Shown one piece after another: positions 7,273-14,216 of a stretch of DNA of 26,680 nt. Location: contig UQCM01000038.1 in the NCBI GenBank assembly GCA_900539525.1, positions 1 through 26,680 on the forward strand, written 5' to 3'. The translations under genes were made by a program, and so were the position numbers. The notes under the pieces were generated by a model. It saw nothing but the letters and a program-made list of their open reading frames with translations. It was not told where the DNA came from and made no database searches. This DNA is from an uncultured Blautia sp. GTDB lineage: Bacteria > Bacillota > Clostridia > Lachnospirales > Lachnospiraceae. Position 1 is the stretch's first letter. Each line of letters begins with the position of its first letter.

Positions 7273-8259
7273 ATGGAGATGTTAATCAGGCCAAGGAGGA
7301 TCAGAGGAAGTGAAACGCTGCGGAAAATGGTGCGGGAGACAAGGATGGATAAGTCTTCCCTGATCTATCCCATGTTTGTACGTGAGGGAAACAATATTAA
7401 GGAAGAAATCCCGACAATGCCGGGGCAGTACCGTTACAGTATCGACAGAATGAAGGAAGAGCTTGAAAGTCTTCAGGATGCAGGCGTGAACAGTGTGATG
7501 TTCTTTGGTATCCCTGACCATAAGGATGCGTTTGGCAGCGGGGCATACGATGAGAACGGCATTGTACAGAAAGCACTGCGAGAGGCGAGAAAAAGCTTTC
7601 CGGATCTGTATCTGATCACGGATGTATGTATGTGCGAGTACACTTCTCACGGGCACTGCGGGGTTCTGTGCGGTCATGAGGTGGAAAACGATGCGACGCT
7701 GAAGCTTCTGGCGAAGACAGCGCTTTCTCATGTGGAAGCCGGCGCCGACATGGTGGCGCCATCTGATATGATGGACGGACGTGTGCGCGCCATCCGGGAG
7801 TGCCTGGATCAGGCAGGATATAAGGAGACACCGATCATGTCCTACGCGGTAAAGTATGCCTCTGCATTTTATGAGCCTTTCCGTGATGCTGCAGGCTCCG
7901 CACCGGCCTTTGGTGACAGAAAGAGCTACCAGATGGACTTTCACAACAGGCGGGAGGCCATCAAGGAGGCACTTCTGGATGTGGAAGAAGGAGCCGATAT
8001 CATCATGGTGAAACCGGCCATGGCTTATCTGGATATTATCAATGAGGTGTCAAAGACAGTGCATACACCGATCGCCTCCTACAGCGTCAGCGGCGAGTAT
8101 GCCATGGTGAAGGCGGCTGCAAAGCTTGGCTATCTTGGCGGCGAGGAGCGGATCATCGGGGAGATGGCGGTGGCCGCCTACCGGGCAGGCAGTGATATCT
8201 ACATCACCTATTTTGCAAAAGAGCTGGCACGGCTGATGGATGAAGGGAGAATCGGATAA
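7273..8259 (+). CDS. hemB: Delta-aminolevulinic acid dehydratase (porphobilinogen synthase)
   Basis: 328 aa. Condenses two 5-aminolevulinates into porphobilinogen. The metal site DVCMCEYTSHGHCG has three cysteines (119, 121, 129), the pattern of zinc-dependent enzymes. Two active-site lysines are seen: Lys194 in SYAVKYASAFYEPF and Lys247 in MVKPAMAYLDI (Schiff base). The start at 7273 has AGGAGG eight bases upstream; an in-frame ATG at 7249 lacks such a site. The stop TAA shares its last base with the hemL ATG (TAATG), indicating translational coupling. Confidence 0.95.
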   Translation: MEMLIRPRRIRGSETLRKMVRETRMDKSSLIYPMFVREGNNIKEEIPTMPGQYRYSIDRMKEELESLQDAGVNSVMFFGIPDHKDAFGSGAYDENGIVQKALREARKSFPDLYLITDVCMCEYTSHGHCGVLCGHEVENDATLKLLAKTALSHVEAGADMVAPSDMMDGRVRAIRECLDQAGYKETPIMSYAVKYASAFYEPFRDAAGSAPAFGDRKSYQMDFHNRREAIKEALLDVEEGADIIMVKPAMAYLDIINEVSKTVHTPIASYSVSGEYAMVKAAAKLGYLGGEERIIGEMAVAAYRAGSDIYITYFAKELARLMDEGRIG

Positions 8260-9536
8260 TGGCAAGATCAGAGGAATTGTTTCAGGAAGCAGTAAACTAT
8301 ATTCCGGGAGGTGTCAACAGCCCGGTCAGAGCCTTTGGCTCCGTAGGTCTGACCCCGCGTTTTATCAAACGGGCGGACGGATCTCACATCTATGATGTGG
8401 ATGGCAGGGAGTATATCGACTTTATCGGCTCCTGGGGGCCGATGATCCTGGGACACAACCATCCGGAGGTCCGGGAGAGTGTGATCCGTGCCTGTGAGGA
8501 CGGACTGAGCTTCGGTGCGGCGACAGAGCGGGAAGTGGAGATGGCAGAGCTGATCTGCGGGATCGTCCCTTCGATCGAGATGGTGCGTATGGTAAATTCA
8601 GGTACGGAAGCGGTGATGAGTGCTGTCCGTGCAGCCAGGGGATATACCGGAAGAGACAAGATCGTGAAATTCATGGGCTGCTACCATGGCCATTCCGATG
8701 CCATGCTGGTGAAAGCAGGATCCGGCGTCATGACGGCAGGAGTTCCGGACAGTGCCGGAGTTCCGGCAGGCTGTACCCGGGATACTCTCTCTGCCGTCTA
8801 CAATGATCTGGGAAGTGTACAGGCATTATTTGATGAATTCGGTGAGGAAATCGCAGCTGTGATCGTGGAGCCTGTGGGTGCGAACATGGGTGTGATCCCT
8901 CCGGTAGAGGGCTTCCTTTCAGGACTGCGTGATATTTGCATGAAGTACGGCAGTGTCCTGATTTTTGATGAGGTCATCACAGGATTCCGTCTGGGAATTG
9001 ACGGCGCACAGGGATATTATGGGGTGGAGGCAGATCTTACCACCTTCGGAAAAATCATCGGTGCGGGAATGCCTGTCGGTGCCTACGGAGGTAAACGCGA
9101 GATCATGGAAATGGTCGCTCCGGTCGGTGCCGTATACCAGGCGGGAACCTTAAGCGGAAATCCCGTGGCTATGGCGGCAGGGCTTACTCAGCTTCGGATC
9201 CTCCGTGATCATCCGGAAATCTATACAGAGCTGAATAGAAAAGGGGATGTATTTTACGGAAAGCTCGCAGAGATCGCAAAAGAAAGTGGAAGGCCTCTTC
9301 AGGTGAACCACGTAGGGTCCCTGGGATGTATGTTCTTTACCGGAACACCGGTTGTAAACTATGCCACGGCAAAGACCTCCGATACTTCGGACTATGCGGC
9401 ATATTTCACATCCATGCTGGAGCAGGGCATTTATCTGGCACCGGCTCAGTTTGAGGCGATGTTCCTCTCAGCAGCGCACACGGAAGAAGAGCTTGCATAT
9501 ACGCTGGAATGTATACAGAAGGCGCTTGGCAGATGA
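8259..9536 (+). CDS. hemL: Glutamate-1-semialdehyde 2,1-aminomutase
   Basis: 425 aa, class III PLP aminotransferase fold. Isomerises the HemA product to 5-aminolevulinate. The N-terminus FQEAVNYIPGGVNSPVRAF is diagnostic. The PLP lysine is Lys265 in TFGKIIGAGMPVGAYGG, with the cofactor Asp in LIFDEVITGFR. Starts on the last base of the hemB stop. It completes the five enzymes that lead from glutamyl-tRNA to uroporphyrinogen III and precorrin-2. The operon ends with the terminator at 9645-9684. Confidence 0.95.
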   Translation: MARSEELFQEAVNYIPGGVNSPVRAFGSVGLTPRFIKRADGSHIYDVDGREYIDFIGSWGPMILGHNHPEVRESVIRACEDGLSFGAATEREVEMAELICGIVPSIEMVRMVNSGTEAVMSAVRAARGYTGRDKIVKFMGCYHGHSDAMLVKAGSGVMTAGVPDSAGVPAGCTRDTLSAVYNDLGSVQALFDEFGEEIAAVIVEPVGANMGVIPPVEGFLSGLRDICMKYGSVLIFDEVITGFRLGIDGAQGYYGVEADLTTFGKIIGAGMPVGAYGGKREIMEMVAPVGAVYQAGTLSGNPVAMAAGLTQLRILRDHPEIYTELNRKGDVFYGKLAEIAKESGRPLQVNHVGSLGCMFFTGTPVVNYATAKTSDTSDYAAYFTSMLEQGIYLAPAQFEAMFLSAAHTEEELAYTLECIQKALGR

Positions 9537-9664
9537 TGAAGAAGACATTTCTTTTTACCGAAAAGACTGTGAAGTGGCTTATGGCGGGAAATATGGAGAG
9601 GGAAAAGGTTACAAAACATAAGGTATTTAATGTGGGTTATACTAGACCCGGGGAAAATCTATAA
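9533..9664 (+). CDS. Possible 43-aa small protein overlapping the hemL stop
   Basis: An ATGATGA junction at 9533 overlaps the hemL stop. The frame then runs 43 codons (MMKKTFLFTEKTVKWLMAGN...) and ends inside the loop of the terminator. A tight overlap of this kind is typical of coupled genes, but the composition is not distinctive, the frame runs through the terminator stem, and no family is recognised. It may be chance. Confidence 0.2.
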   Translation: MMKKTFLFTEKTVKWLMAGNMEREKVTKHKVFNVGYTRPGENL

Positions 9665-9684
9665 TAAGATTTCCCCGGGTTTAT
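9645..9684 (+). terminator. Rho-independent terminator of the hem operon
   Basis: AGACCCGGGGAAAATCT pairs with AGATTTCCCCGGGTTT around an ATAATA loop, with a short T-rich tail (TTTATTGT). It closes the hem operon before the PadR promoter. Confidence 0.85.
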
Positions 9685-9720
9685 TGTGAAAATCATTTAT
9701 TTTGGGAATCCGTTTTTTTG

Positions 9721-9760
9721 TTGACAAATAATATTATATAGAATATAATATTGACGTCAA
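9721..9760 (+). promoter_or_regulatory. Consensus promoter with PadR-type palindromic operator
   Basis: -35 TTGACA (9721-9726), 17-bp spacer, -10 TATAAT (9744-9749): both boxes match sigmaA consensus exactly. The arms ATATTATAT (9731-9739) and ATATAATAT (9743-9751) around AGA, plus one flanking pair, form a 23-bp palindrome at 9730-9752 covering the spacer and the -10 box. A second palindrome, TTGACGTCAA, lies at 9751-9760 on the expected start site. Binding of the PadR dimer here would block RNA polymerase, so autorepression is inferred. Confidence 0.75.
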
Positions 9761-9796
9761 AACAATATTATAAAAAATGGAACAGGAGTTGATGAG

Positions 9797-10120
9797 ATGG
9801 TATTTAATACAGGCGCGGCATTGCTGGATGCCATCGTGCTCGCTGTCGTCTCGAAAGAGGAGGAGGGCACTTACGGTTATCGCATTACCCAGGATGTGCG
9901 CTCGGCACTTGAGGTTTCGGAGTCCACGCTGTATCCGGTGCTTCGAAGGCTTCAGAAGGATGACTGCCTGGAGGTCTACGACCGGGAGTATGGAGGACGG
10001 AACCGCCGGTATTACAGGATTACAGAAAAAGGAACGGTACAGTTAAACCTGTACATGTCCGAGTGGCAGGAATATTCGTCAAAGATCACGAAAATATTTA
10101 CAGGAGGAAAAGTTGGATGA
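9797..10120 (+). CDS. PadR-family transcriptional regulator
   Basis: 107 aa winged-helix protein. The PadR pattern is clear: YGYRITQDV, then SESTLYPVLRRLQKDDCLEVYD (recognition helix) and GRNRRYYRITEKG (wing). The C-terminal helix for dimerisation is short, as in PadR subfamily 2. AGGAG lies eight bases before the ATG at 9797. The stop overlaps the next start as ATGA. It most likely represses its own operon through the palindrome at 9730-9752; the inducing signal is unknown. Confidence 0.92.
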   Translation: MVFNTGAALLDAIVLAVVSKEEEGTYGYRITQDVRSALEVSESTLYPVLRRLQKDDCLEVYDREYGGRNRRYYRITEKGTVQLNLYMSEWQEYSSKITKIFTGGKVG

Positions 10121-10842
10121 GCCGGGAAGAATATATGAAACAGCTTGCGTATCTTCTGCAGGATATTCCGGATAATGAGAGGAAGGAAGCACTCGTCTGG
10201 TATGAGGATTATTTTGATGAGGCGGGGCCGGAGCAGGAGGCAGAAGTGATCCGGGAACTGGGCAGTCCGGAAAAGGTGGCGGCCGTTATCAAGGATGGCT
10301 TAAAAGAAGGAAATGATAAAGCGGGAGAGTATACGGAGACGGGATATCAGGATGCACGTTTCCGGGAGGATAATAAAGTACCGCAGCCCAGAACGGCATC
10401 GTGGCAGGATGACAAAGAAGGCAGCTATCAGTACGATGCATCAGGAACAAGGGAAAAGAAGAAGCGGGGAAGGGGAGATATCCTGCTGATCATCCTGTTA
10501 TGCATTCTGGCCATTCCTGTTGCACTTCCTGTACTGGCAAGTATCTTCGGAGTGCTTGCAGGGATTTTTGGAGTCGTAGTTGCGATTGCAGTGTCTGCTG
10601 CGGTGCTTACTGTAGTGGCACTCATTCTGGGAGTTGTCTTTGTGGGAATCGGGATTGCGAAGATCATCGTGGCGCCGGGGGTTGGCTTTCTGATGATGGG
10701 AGGAGGACTGCTGGCGCTGGCAGCCGGAATCGTTCTGCTTCTTGCGAGCATCGTGATATACGGGAAAGCAGTTCCCTGGCTGATCCGGAAGATCACAGAG
10801 ATTGTCAGTCGGATGATAAAGAAGAGAAGGGGTGGCCTATGA
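10117..10842 (+). CDS. HAAS-domain (DUF1700) membrane protein
   Basis: 241 aa. The first ~65 residues form the HAAS signature (MSREEYMKQLAYLLQDI, WYEDYFDEA, LGSPEKVA), a soluble helical domain typically paired with PadR regulators. A polar, lysine-rich linker follows, then about three hydrophobic segments (from ~residue 125) that should span the membrane, and a basic tail. ATG at 10117 has AGGAGG nine bases upstream and overlaps the padR stop by four bases. The stop in turn overlaps the next start (ATGA). In related PadR/HAAS/DUF4097 clusters a role in envelope-stress sensing is suspected but unproven. Confidence 0.85.
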   Translation: MSREEYMKQLAYLLQDIPDNERKEALVWYEDYFDEAGPEQEAEVIRELGSPEKVAAVIKDGLKEGNDKAGEYTETGYQDARFREDNKVPQPRTASWQDDKEGSYQYDASGTREKKKRGRGDILLIILLCILAIPVALPVLASIFGVLAGIFGVVVAIAVSAAVLTVVALILGVVFVGIGIAKIIVAPGVGFLMMGGGLLALAAGIVLLLASIVIYGKAVPWLIRKITEIVSRMIKKRRGGL

Positions 10843-11753
10843 AGAAATTTACGAAGATCTGTCTGATCATTGCGGCGGTTTTTGCAGTCGCAGGTGTGTC
10901 ATTTTGTGTAGCGGCGGTTGTGTGCGGAGTGGATTTTGGAGAGCTGAGAAGCATCCCGTTCTTCCGGGTGCGGGATTATCAGGTGATTACAGACGGGGAG
11001 ACAGAAGAGTCAAAATGGACGGGAGATTCAGAATATTCGGAATATGAGGAAACCTATGATGGAATCAGGAAGCTGGATCTAGAGCTTGGAGTTACAGATA
11101 TGCAGATTGTTCAAAGTGATGATGACAGGTTTCATGTCTATGCTTACAGTCCGGATGGGAAGTTTGACAGCACAAAGAATGGAGACACCCTCAAGATTGA
11201 GAGCAATACAGGGAAAAAGCATCTGGGAAATCTTGTGAATGTGGATACAGCACGTGTTACGCTGGAAGTTCCGGCGGGCGTTGTGTTTGATGAGGTAGAG
11301 ATGGACGTGGGTGTGGGAAACCTGCAGGCAGAGGCTCTGGTGTGCAGAGAGCTGGATATCAGCTGCGGGGTAGGAAACGTTGCCATAGACGGATACGTCA
11401 CGGGTGAATGTGATATTGAGTGCGGCGTGGGAGAGGTTGTCATGAACCTTGGCAATCGTCAGAAGGACTTCAACTACAGGATATCCTGTGGAATCGGAAA
11501 TGTGGTGCTGGGAGAAGACAGCTACAGCGGGATATCCAGTGACCGGAAAATTGACAATGGTGCAGGAAATACCATGGAGATCGAGTGCGGAATGGGAAGT
11601 GTCATTTTAAGCTTTGCAAATGAATATGAAAGCAGTTATAATGATTTACAGATGCAGGATGCGGATACAGCTTCCAGTCATGCAAAAATGGAATCCAATC
11701 ATCATGACGAAACGGAGGATCATGGACATTCCGGTCATGGAGATGGGGAATGA
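10839..11753 (+). CDS. DUF4097-family membrane-anchored beta-repeat protein with a His-rich tail
   Basis: 304 aa. A basic N-terminus and one hydrophobic segment (residues ~8-30) form a signal anchor, with the rest predicted outside the cell. From ~residue 70 there are short beta repeats (LDLELGVTDMQIV, VEMDVGVGNLQAE, LDISCGVGNVAIDG, CDIECGVGEVVMNL, YRISCGIGNVVLG), the repeating 'G-V-G-x-V/L' beta-helix pattern of DUF4097. The last ~25 residues are rich in His, Asp and Glu (SNHHDETEDHGHSGHGDGE), a likely metal-binding tail. The start at 10839 overlaps the upstream stop; a much longer frame from 10500 lies within the HAAS gene and is not real. Confidence 0.85.
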   Translation: MKKFTKICLIIAAVFAVAGVSFCVAAVVCGVDFGELRSIPFFRVRDYQVITDGETEESKWTGDSEYSEYEETYDGIRKLDLELGVTDMQIVQSDDDRFHVYAYSPDGKFDSTKNGDTLKIESNTGKKHLGNLVNVDTARVTLEVPAGVVFDEVEMDVGVGNLQAEALVCRELDISCGVGNVAIDGYVTGECDIECGVGEVVMNLGNRQKDFNYRISCGIGNVVLGEDSYSGISSDRKIDNGAGNTMEIECGMGSVILSFANEYESSYNDLQMQDADTASSHAKMESNHHDETEDHGHSGHGDGE

Positions 11754-11835
11754 TCCGATGCTGTAAATGGTTTGAATGTCACAACCGGTCTACAGAGATG
11801 CATGGTATTACAAAATGACAAAGGAGGAAAAGAGG

Positions 11836-12018
11836 ATGCAGAAAAAATTATACAAATCAAGAGACAATCAGATGATCTGCGGTGTTTGCGGAGGAATCGG
11901 GGAGTATCTGAATATTGATCCTACCCTGATCCGTCTTCTGGCAGTTCTGCTGGGATGTACGACTACGGGAATTTTTATCTATATTGCAGCAGCGATCATC
12001 ATACCGTATGAGTACTAA
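11836..12018 (+). CDS. PspC-domain membrane protein
   Basis: 60 aa. KLYKSRDNQMICGVCGGIGEYLNIDPTLIRLL is the PspC signature, followed by a hydrophobic helix (LLAVLLGCTTTGIFIYIAAAI) and IIPYEY at the end. The start at 11836 is supported by AAGGAGG eight bases upstream; an in-frame ATG at 11776 would add residues absent from the family. In Firmicutes, PspC proteins often accompany PadR or Lia-like envelope-stress genes, so this is read as the last gene of the cassette, 82 bases after the DUF4097 gene. Confidence 0.88.
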   Translation: MQKKLYKSRDNQMICGVCGGIGEYLNIDPTLIRLLAVLLGCTTTGIFIYIAAAIIIPYEY

Positions 12019-12079
12019 AAGGAAAAGCACAGAGTGTCCACTGAAAGGTAAAAGCACTGTATAAATCTGCAGAAAGAAG

Positions 12080-12117
12080 GCCATACTCCAGAAAAGAAGA
12101 AAGGGGTATGGCTTTTT
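12080..12117 (+). terminator. Rho-independent terminator of the PadR-PspC cassette
   Basis: GCCATACTCC (12080-12089) pairs with GGGGTATGGC (12103-12112) with one mismatch and is followed by TTTTT (12113-12117). The next start codon begins directly after the T-run, at 12118. Confidence 0.85.
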
Positions 12118-12330
12118 ATGTCAAAGAAAGAAAAGAAAATTGATTTAAACCATCTTACACCGGAGGAAGAATTAAAATACGAGATCGCAGAGGAGCTGGG
12201 ACTGCTTGACCAGGTACTGGAAAAGGGATGGAAATCACTGTCAGCGAAGGAAACAGGCCGAATCGGCGGGATGATGACGAAGAGGAAAAAGCAGATGAAA
12301 TCGGAGGCTCTGGTAAAGGTATTTGAATAA
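12118..12330 (+). CDS. Small acid-soluble spore protein, alpha/beta type
   Basis: 70 aa. The conserved SASP blocks are present: ELKYEIAEELGLLDQVLEKG (helix 1 motif KYEIAxELG) and WKSLSAKETGRIGGMM (motif SAKExGxIGG). These proteins coat and protect DNA in the spore and are degraded during germination by GPR, encoded ~2 kb downstream. The start follows the terminator T-run with no gap; its only ribosome-binding-like sequence, AAAGGGG (12100-12106), lies within the terminator 3' arm. Expression would need its own forespore promoter. A weak sigmaG-like pair GTATA (12059-12063) and CATACT (12082-12087) is 18 bp apart, each with a mismatch. Confidence 0.88.
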   Translation: MSKKEKKIDLNHLTPEEELKYEIAEELGLLDQVLEKGWKSLSAKETGRIGGMMTKRKKQMKSEALVKVFE

Positions 12331-12346
12331 AAAGTCAAAGCAGAGG

Positions 12347-12375
12347 TTTACTATTTCAGACAGTAATGTTAGAAT
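12347..12375 (+). promoter_or_regulatory. Probable promoter of holA
   Basis: -35 TTTACT (12347-12352), 17-bp spacer, -10 TAGAAT (12370-12375), predicted start near 12382. Repeat copy B follows at once, then holA at 12556. Confidence 0.5.
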
Positions 12376-12403
12376 GATGCAAGTAGCCATTTTTCGAAGA
12401 AAA

Positions 12404-12486
12404 ATGAGCGGATTGCGAATGTTTTCGTCGATTTTGAGAGTGCGAAGCACGGAAAAATCGACGTAAGGCACATTTGTCGGGCAACA
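12404..12486 (+). repeat. Dispersed hairpin repeat, copy B (holA leader)
   Basis: Bases 12404-12464 are identical over 61 positions to copy A read on the minus strand. The hairpin CGTCGATTTT (12426-12435) / AAAATCGACG (12454-12463) encloses GTGC-gaa-GCAC. The distal end (CATTTGTCGGGCAAC) matches copies A and C with a few changes. Orientation is the same as holA. Confidence 0.85.
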
Positions 12487-12555
12487 TCGTTAGAACGGCA
12501 ATATATGTTCAGAGGAAAGAAACCGGTATGAACGGGAATCAGTGCAGGAGGCAGG

Positions 12556-13545
12556 ATGAAAAGTCTGATCGAAGATTTAAAAAGCGGAAACTTAAAAAAG
12601 GTATATCTTCTCTATGGAGAAGAGCTGTACCTGAAGAACCTTTACAGGAATAAATTGAAAAATGCAGTGATTCCTTCCGGAGATACCATGAATCTGTCTG
12701 TGTATGAGGGAAAGGGCATCAACGTCAGAGAAGTGATCGACCAGGCGGAGACGATGCCCTTTTTTGCAGACAGGCGCATGATACTGATTGAAAACAGCGG
12801 CTTTTTTAAGTCGGCTTCGCCGGAGCTTGCGGATTACATACCACAGATGCCGCCGGAGACCTGTATGGTCTTTGTGGAGAATGAGGTGGACAAGAGGGGG
12901 AAACTCTACAAGGCAGTAAAGAACGGCGGCCGCGTGGTGGAGTTGAAGAGGCAGGATGAGAAGACGCTGATGAACTGGGTGTTGAGTTCCCTGAGAAAAG
13001 AGAAGAAAAATATTACCTCATCTACCATGGATCTGTTTCTTTCAAGAACGGGAAATGATATGGAAAACATCCAGAAGGAGCTGGAAAAGCTTTTGTGTTA
13101 TACCATGGGGCGTGATGTTATCACCAGTGAGGATGTTGAGAAAATCTGTACCATACGTACCGAGAATAAGATTTTCGATATGATAAATGCCATAGCGGAA
13201 AAGAAGCAGAAGCGGGCCCTGGATCTGTATTACGATCTTCTGGCACTGAAAGAGCCGGCCATGCGGATCCTGTTTCTGATCACCAGACAGTTTAACATGT
13301 TGATGCAGGTAAAAGAAATGCTCTCACAGGGCTTTGACCAGACTGCCATTGCAGAAAAGATGAAGATGCAGAGCTTTATCGTGCGCAATTATGCCCGGCA
13401 GGCAAGAAGCTTTCGAATAGATGAATTAAAAGCTGCAGTCAGGGACTGCGTTGAGACAGAGGAAGCTGTAAAGACAGGGCGCATGAATGATATGCTGAGT
13501 GTGGAACTGCTGATTGTAAAATACAGCTCGGAACAACCCGGGTAA
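12556..13545 (+). CDS. holA: DNA polymerase III delta subunit (clamp loader)
   Basis: 329 aa, close to the family length. Opens the beta sliding clamp as part of the clamp loader. KKVYLLYGEELYLKNLYRNKL at the N-terminus and AETMPFFADRRMILIEN (the 'PFF..R' block) are characteristic of HolA/YqeN. The middle domain contains TGNDMENIQKELEKLLCY, and the C-terminus carries a helical collar domain (LITRQFNMLMQVKEML). AGGAGG lies four bases before ATG 12556. It stands in the conserved position before rpsT and gpr. It is convergent with rpsT across a shared terminator. Confidence 0.93.
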   Translation: MKSLIEDLKSGNLKKVYLLYGEELYLKNLYRNKLKNAVIPSGDTMNLSVYEGKGINVREVIDQAETMPFFADRRMILIENSGFFKSASPELADYIPQMPPETCMVFVENEVDKRGKLYKAVKNGGRVVELKRQDEKTLMNWVLSSLRKEKKNITSSTMDLFLSRTGNDMENIQKELEKLLCYTMGRDVITSEDVEKICTIRTENKIFDMINAIAEKKQKRALDLYYDLLALKEPAMRILFLITRQFNMLMQVKEMLSQGFDQTAIAEKMKMQSFIVRNYARQARSFRIDELKAAVRDCVETEEAVKTGRMNDMLSVELLIVKYSSEQPG

Positions 13546-13572
13546 GCCGGTCTATTCTGTCTATATAGAACG

Positions 13573-13601
13573 AAGTGTGCAAGCTTCTCATTCATGAGGG
13601 G
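13573..13601 (-). repeat. Dispersed element copy (CCCCTCATGAATGAG...CTTGCACACTT)
   Basis: On the minus strand this reads CCCCTCATGAATGAG, then CTTGCACACTT. The same two blocks occur in the same order at 19794-19845, separated there by ~20 extra bases. It lies downstream of holA, before the shared terminator, and holds a small hairpin (CTCAT/ATGAG). Confidence 0.55.
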
Positions 13602-13627
13602 CCTGCACGAGGGAATTTCTTATATTA

Positions 13628-13664
13628 CAAAAAACACCAGGCTGACGGGACCTGGTGTTTTATA
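13628..13664. terminator. Bidirectional terminator between holA and rpsT
   Basis: AACACCAGG (13633-13641) and CCTGGTGTT (13651-13659) form a 9-bp stem around CTGACGGGA-type loop sequence. A-runs precede it and T-runs follow it, so it serves both convergent genes (holA on plus, rpsT on minus). Confidence 0.85.
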
Positions 13665-13683
13665 TGTTTCTATTCTGTATAAA

Positions 13684-13947
13684 TTAAGCGATGCTGTTTA
13701 CAGCTTTTGCCAAGCGGGAAACTTTTCTCGCAGATGTGTTCTTGTGATAAACACCTTTCTTAGTAGCTTTATCAATAACAGAAGTAGCGTTTAATAAAGC
13801 GGCAGCAGCAGCCTCTTTATCATTAGCGGCAACAGCAGCGTTTACCTTCTTTACAGCAGTTTTAACGCCTGATTTGATTGCTTTGTTGCGCTCAGCCTTT
13901 GTTCTGTTTACTAAGATTCTTTTCTTTGCAGATTTAATATTAGCCAA
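13684..13947 (-). CDS. rpsT: 30S ribosomal protein S20
   Basis: 87 aa. The N-terminus ANIKSAKKRILVNRTKAERN and the lysine/alanine-rich helices (VKTAVKKVNAAV, GVYHKNTSARKVSRLAKAV) identify S20, which binds the 5' domain of 16S rRNA. The start is a TTG at 13947: it precedes the invariant ANIKSAKKR, and GGAGGTG lies six bases upstream (13954-13960). The TTG start may keep translation low; S20 is autoregulated through weak initiation in enterobacteria. It is opposed to its neighbours but in the conserved locus. Confidence 0.95.
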   Translation of the reverse strand: MANIKSAKKRILVNRTKAERNKAIKSGVKTAVKKVNAAVAANDKEAAAAALLNATSVIDKATKKGVYHKNTSARKVSRLAKAVNSIA

Positions 13948-13996
13948 CCTGTACACCTCCAAAATATTTTATCATAATCATTAAAATCGTTATCTG

Positions 13997-14029
13997 CTAT
14001 ATCGAAGCCGGACACGGACGTCTCGATAG
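13997..14029 (-). promoter_or_regulatory. Hairpin in the rpsT 5' leader
   Basis: On the minus strand CTATCGA pairs with TCGATATAG (one bulge pair), with an inner GTCCG/CCGGC-type pairing. It lies about eight bases from the predicted transcription start and ~50 bases before the TTG start. A role in 5'-end protection or S20 autoregulation is only a possibility. Confidence 0.4.
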
Positions 14030-14043
14030 AAGCATGCTTATTT

Positions 14044-14072
14044 ATTCTAGTCTAACAGCGTATGAATGTCAA
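14044..14072 (-). promoter_or_regulatory. SigmaA promoter of rpsT
   Basis: Minus strand: -35 TTGACA (14072-14067), 17-bp spacer, -10 TAGAAT (14049-14044). Predicted start near 14037, giving a leader of about 90 nt. Confidence 0.8.
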
Positions 14073-14161
14073 TACATATTTCACAAAAAAATGCAAAAAA
14101 TATCCTTAAAAGGAAAGCCCTGAAAATCCGAAGGCATCATGGAGCCACAAACTTTTGACCT

Positions 14162-14197
14162 CGACGTCAGGCTCATTTGTCGGGCAACTCATAATTT
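14162..14197 (+). repeat. Dispersed hairpin repeat, copy C (partial, upstream of gpr)
   Basis: CGACGTCAGGCTCATTTGTC and the following GGGCAACTCATAA match the distal end of copy A (minus strand 3203-3174) with one change (C for T). The central hairpin is missing. A block just upstream, GAAGGCATCATGG (14129-14142), resembles the end of copy D. It ends ~8 bases before the gpr ribosome binding site, in the same orientation as gpr. Confidence 0.7.
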
Positions 14198-14216
14198 CTG
14201 AGAGAGGAGAACAGAC

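Noticed and set aside
10500..10838. Upstream extension of the DUF4097 frame
   Set aside because: Lies within the HAAS gene in another frame, with Cys/Ser-rich non-protein-like composition; the ATGA start at 10839 fits.
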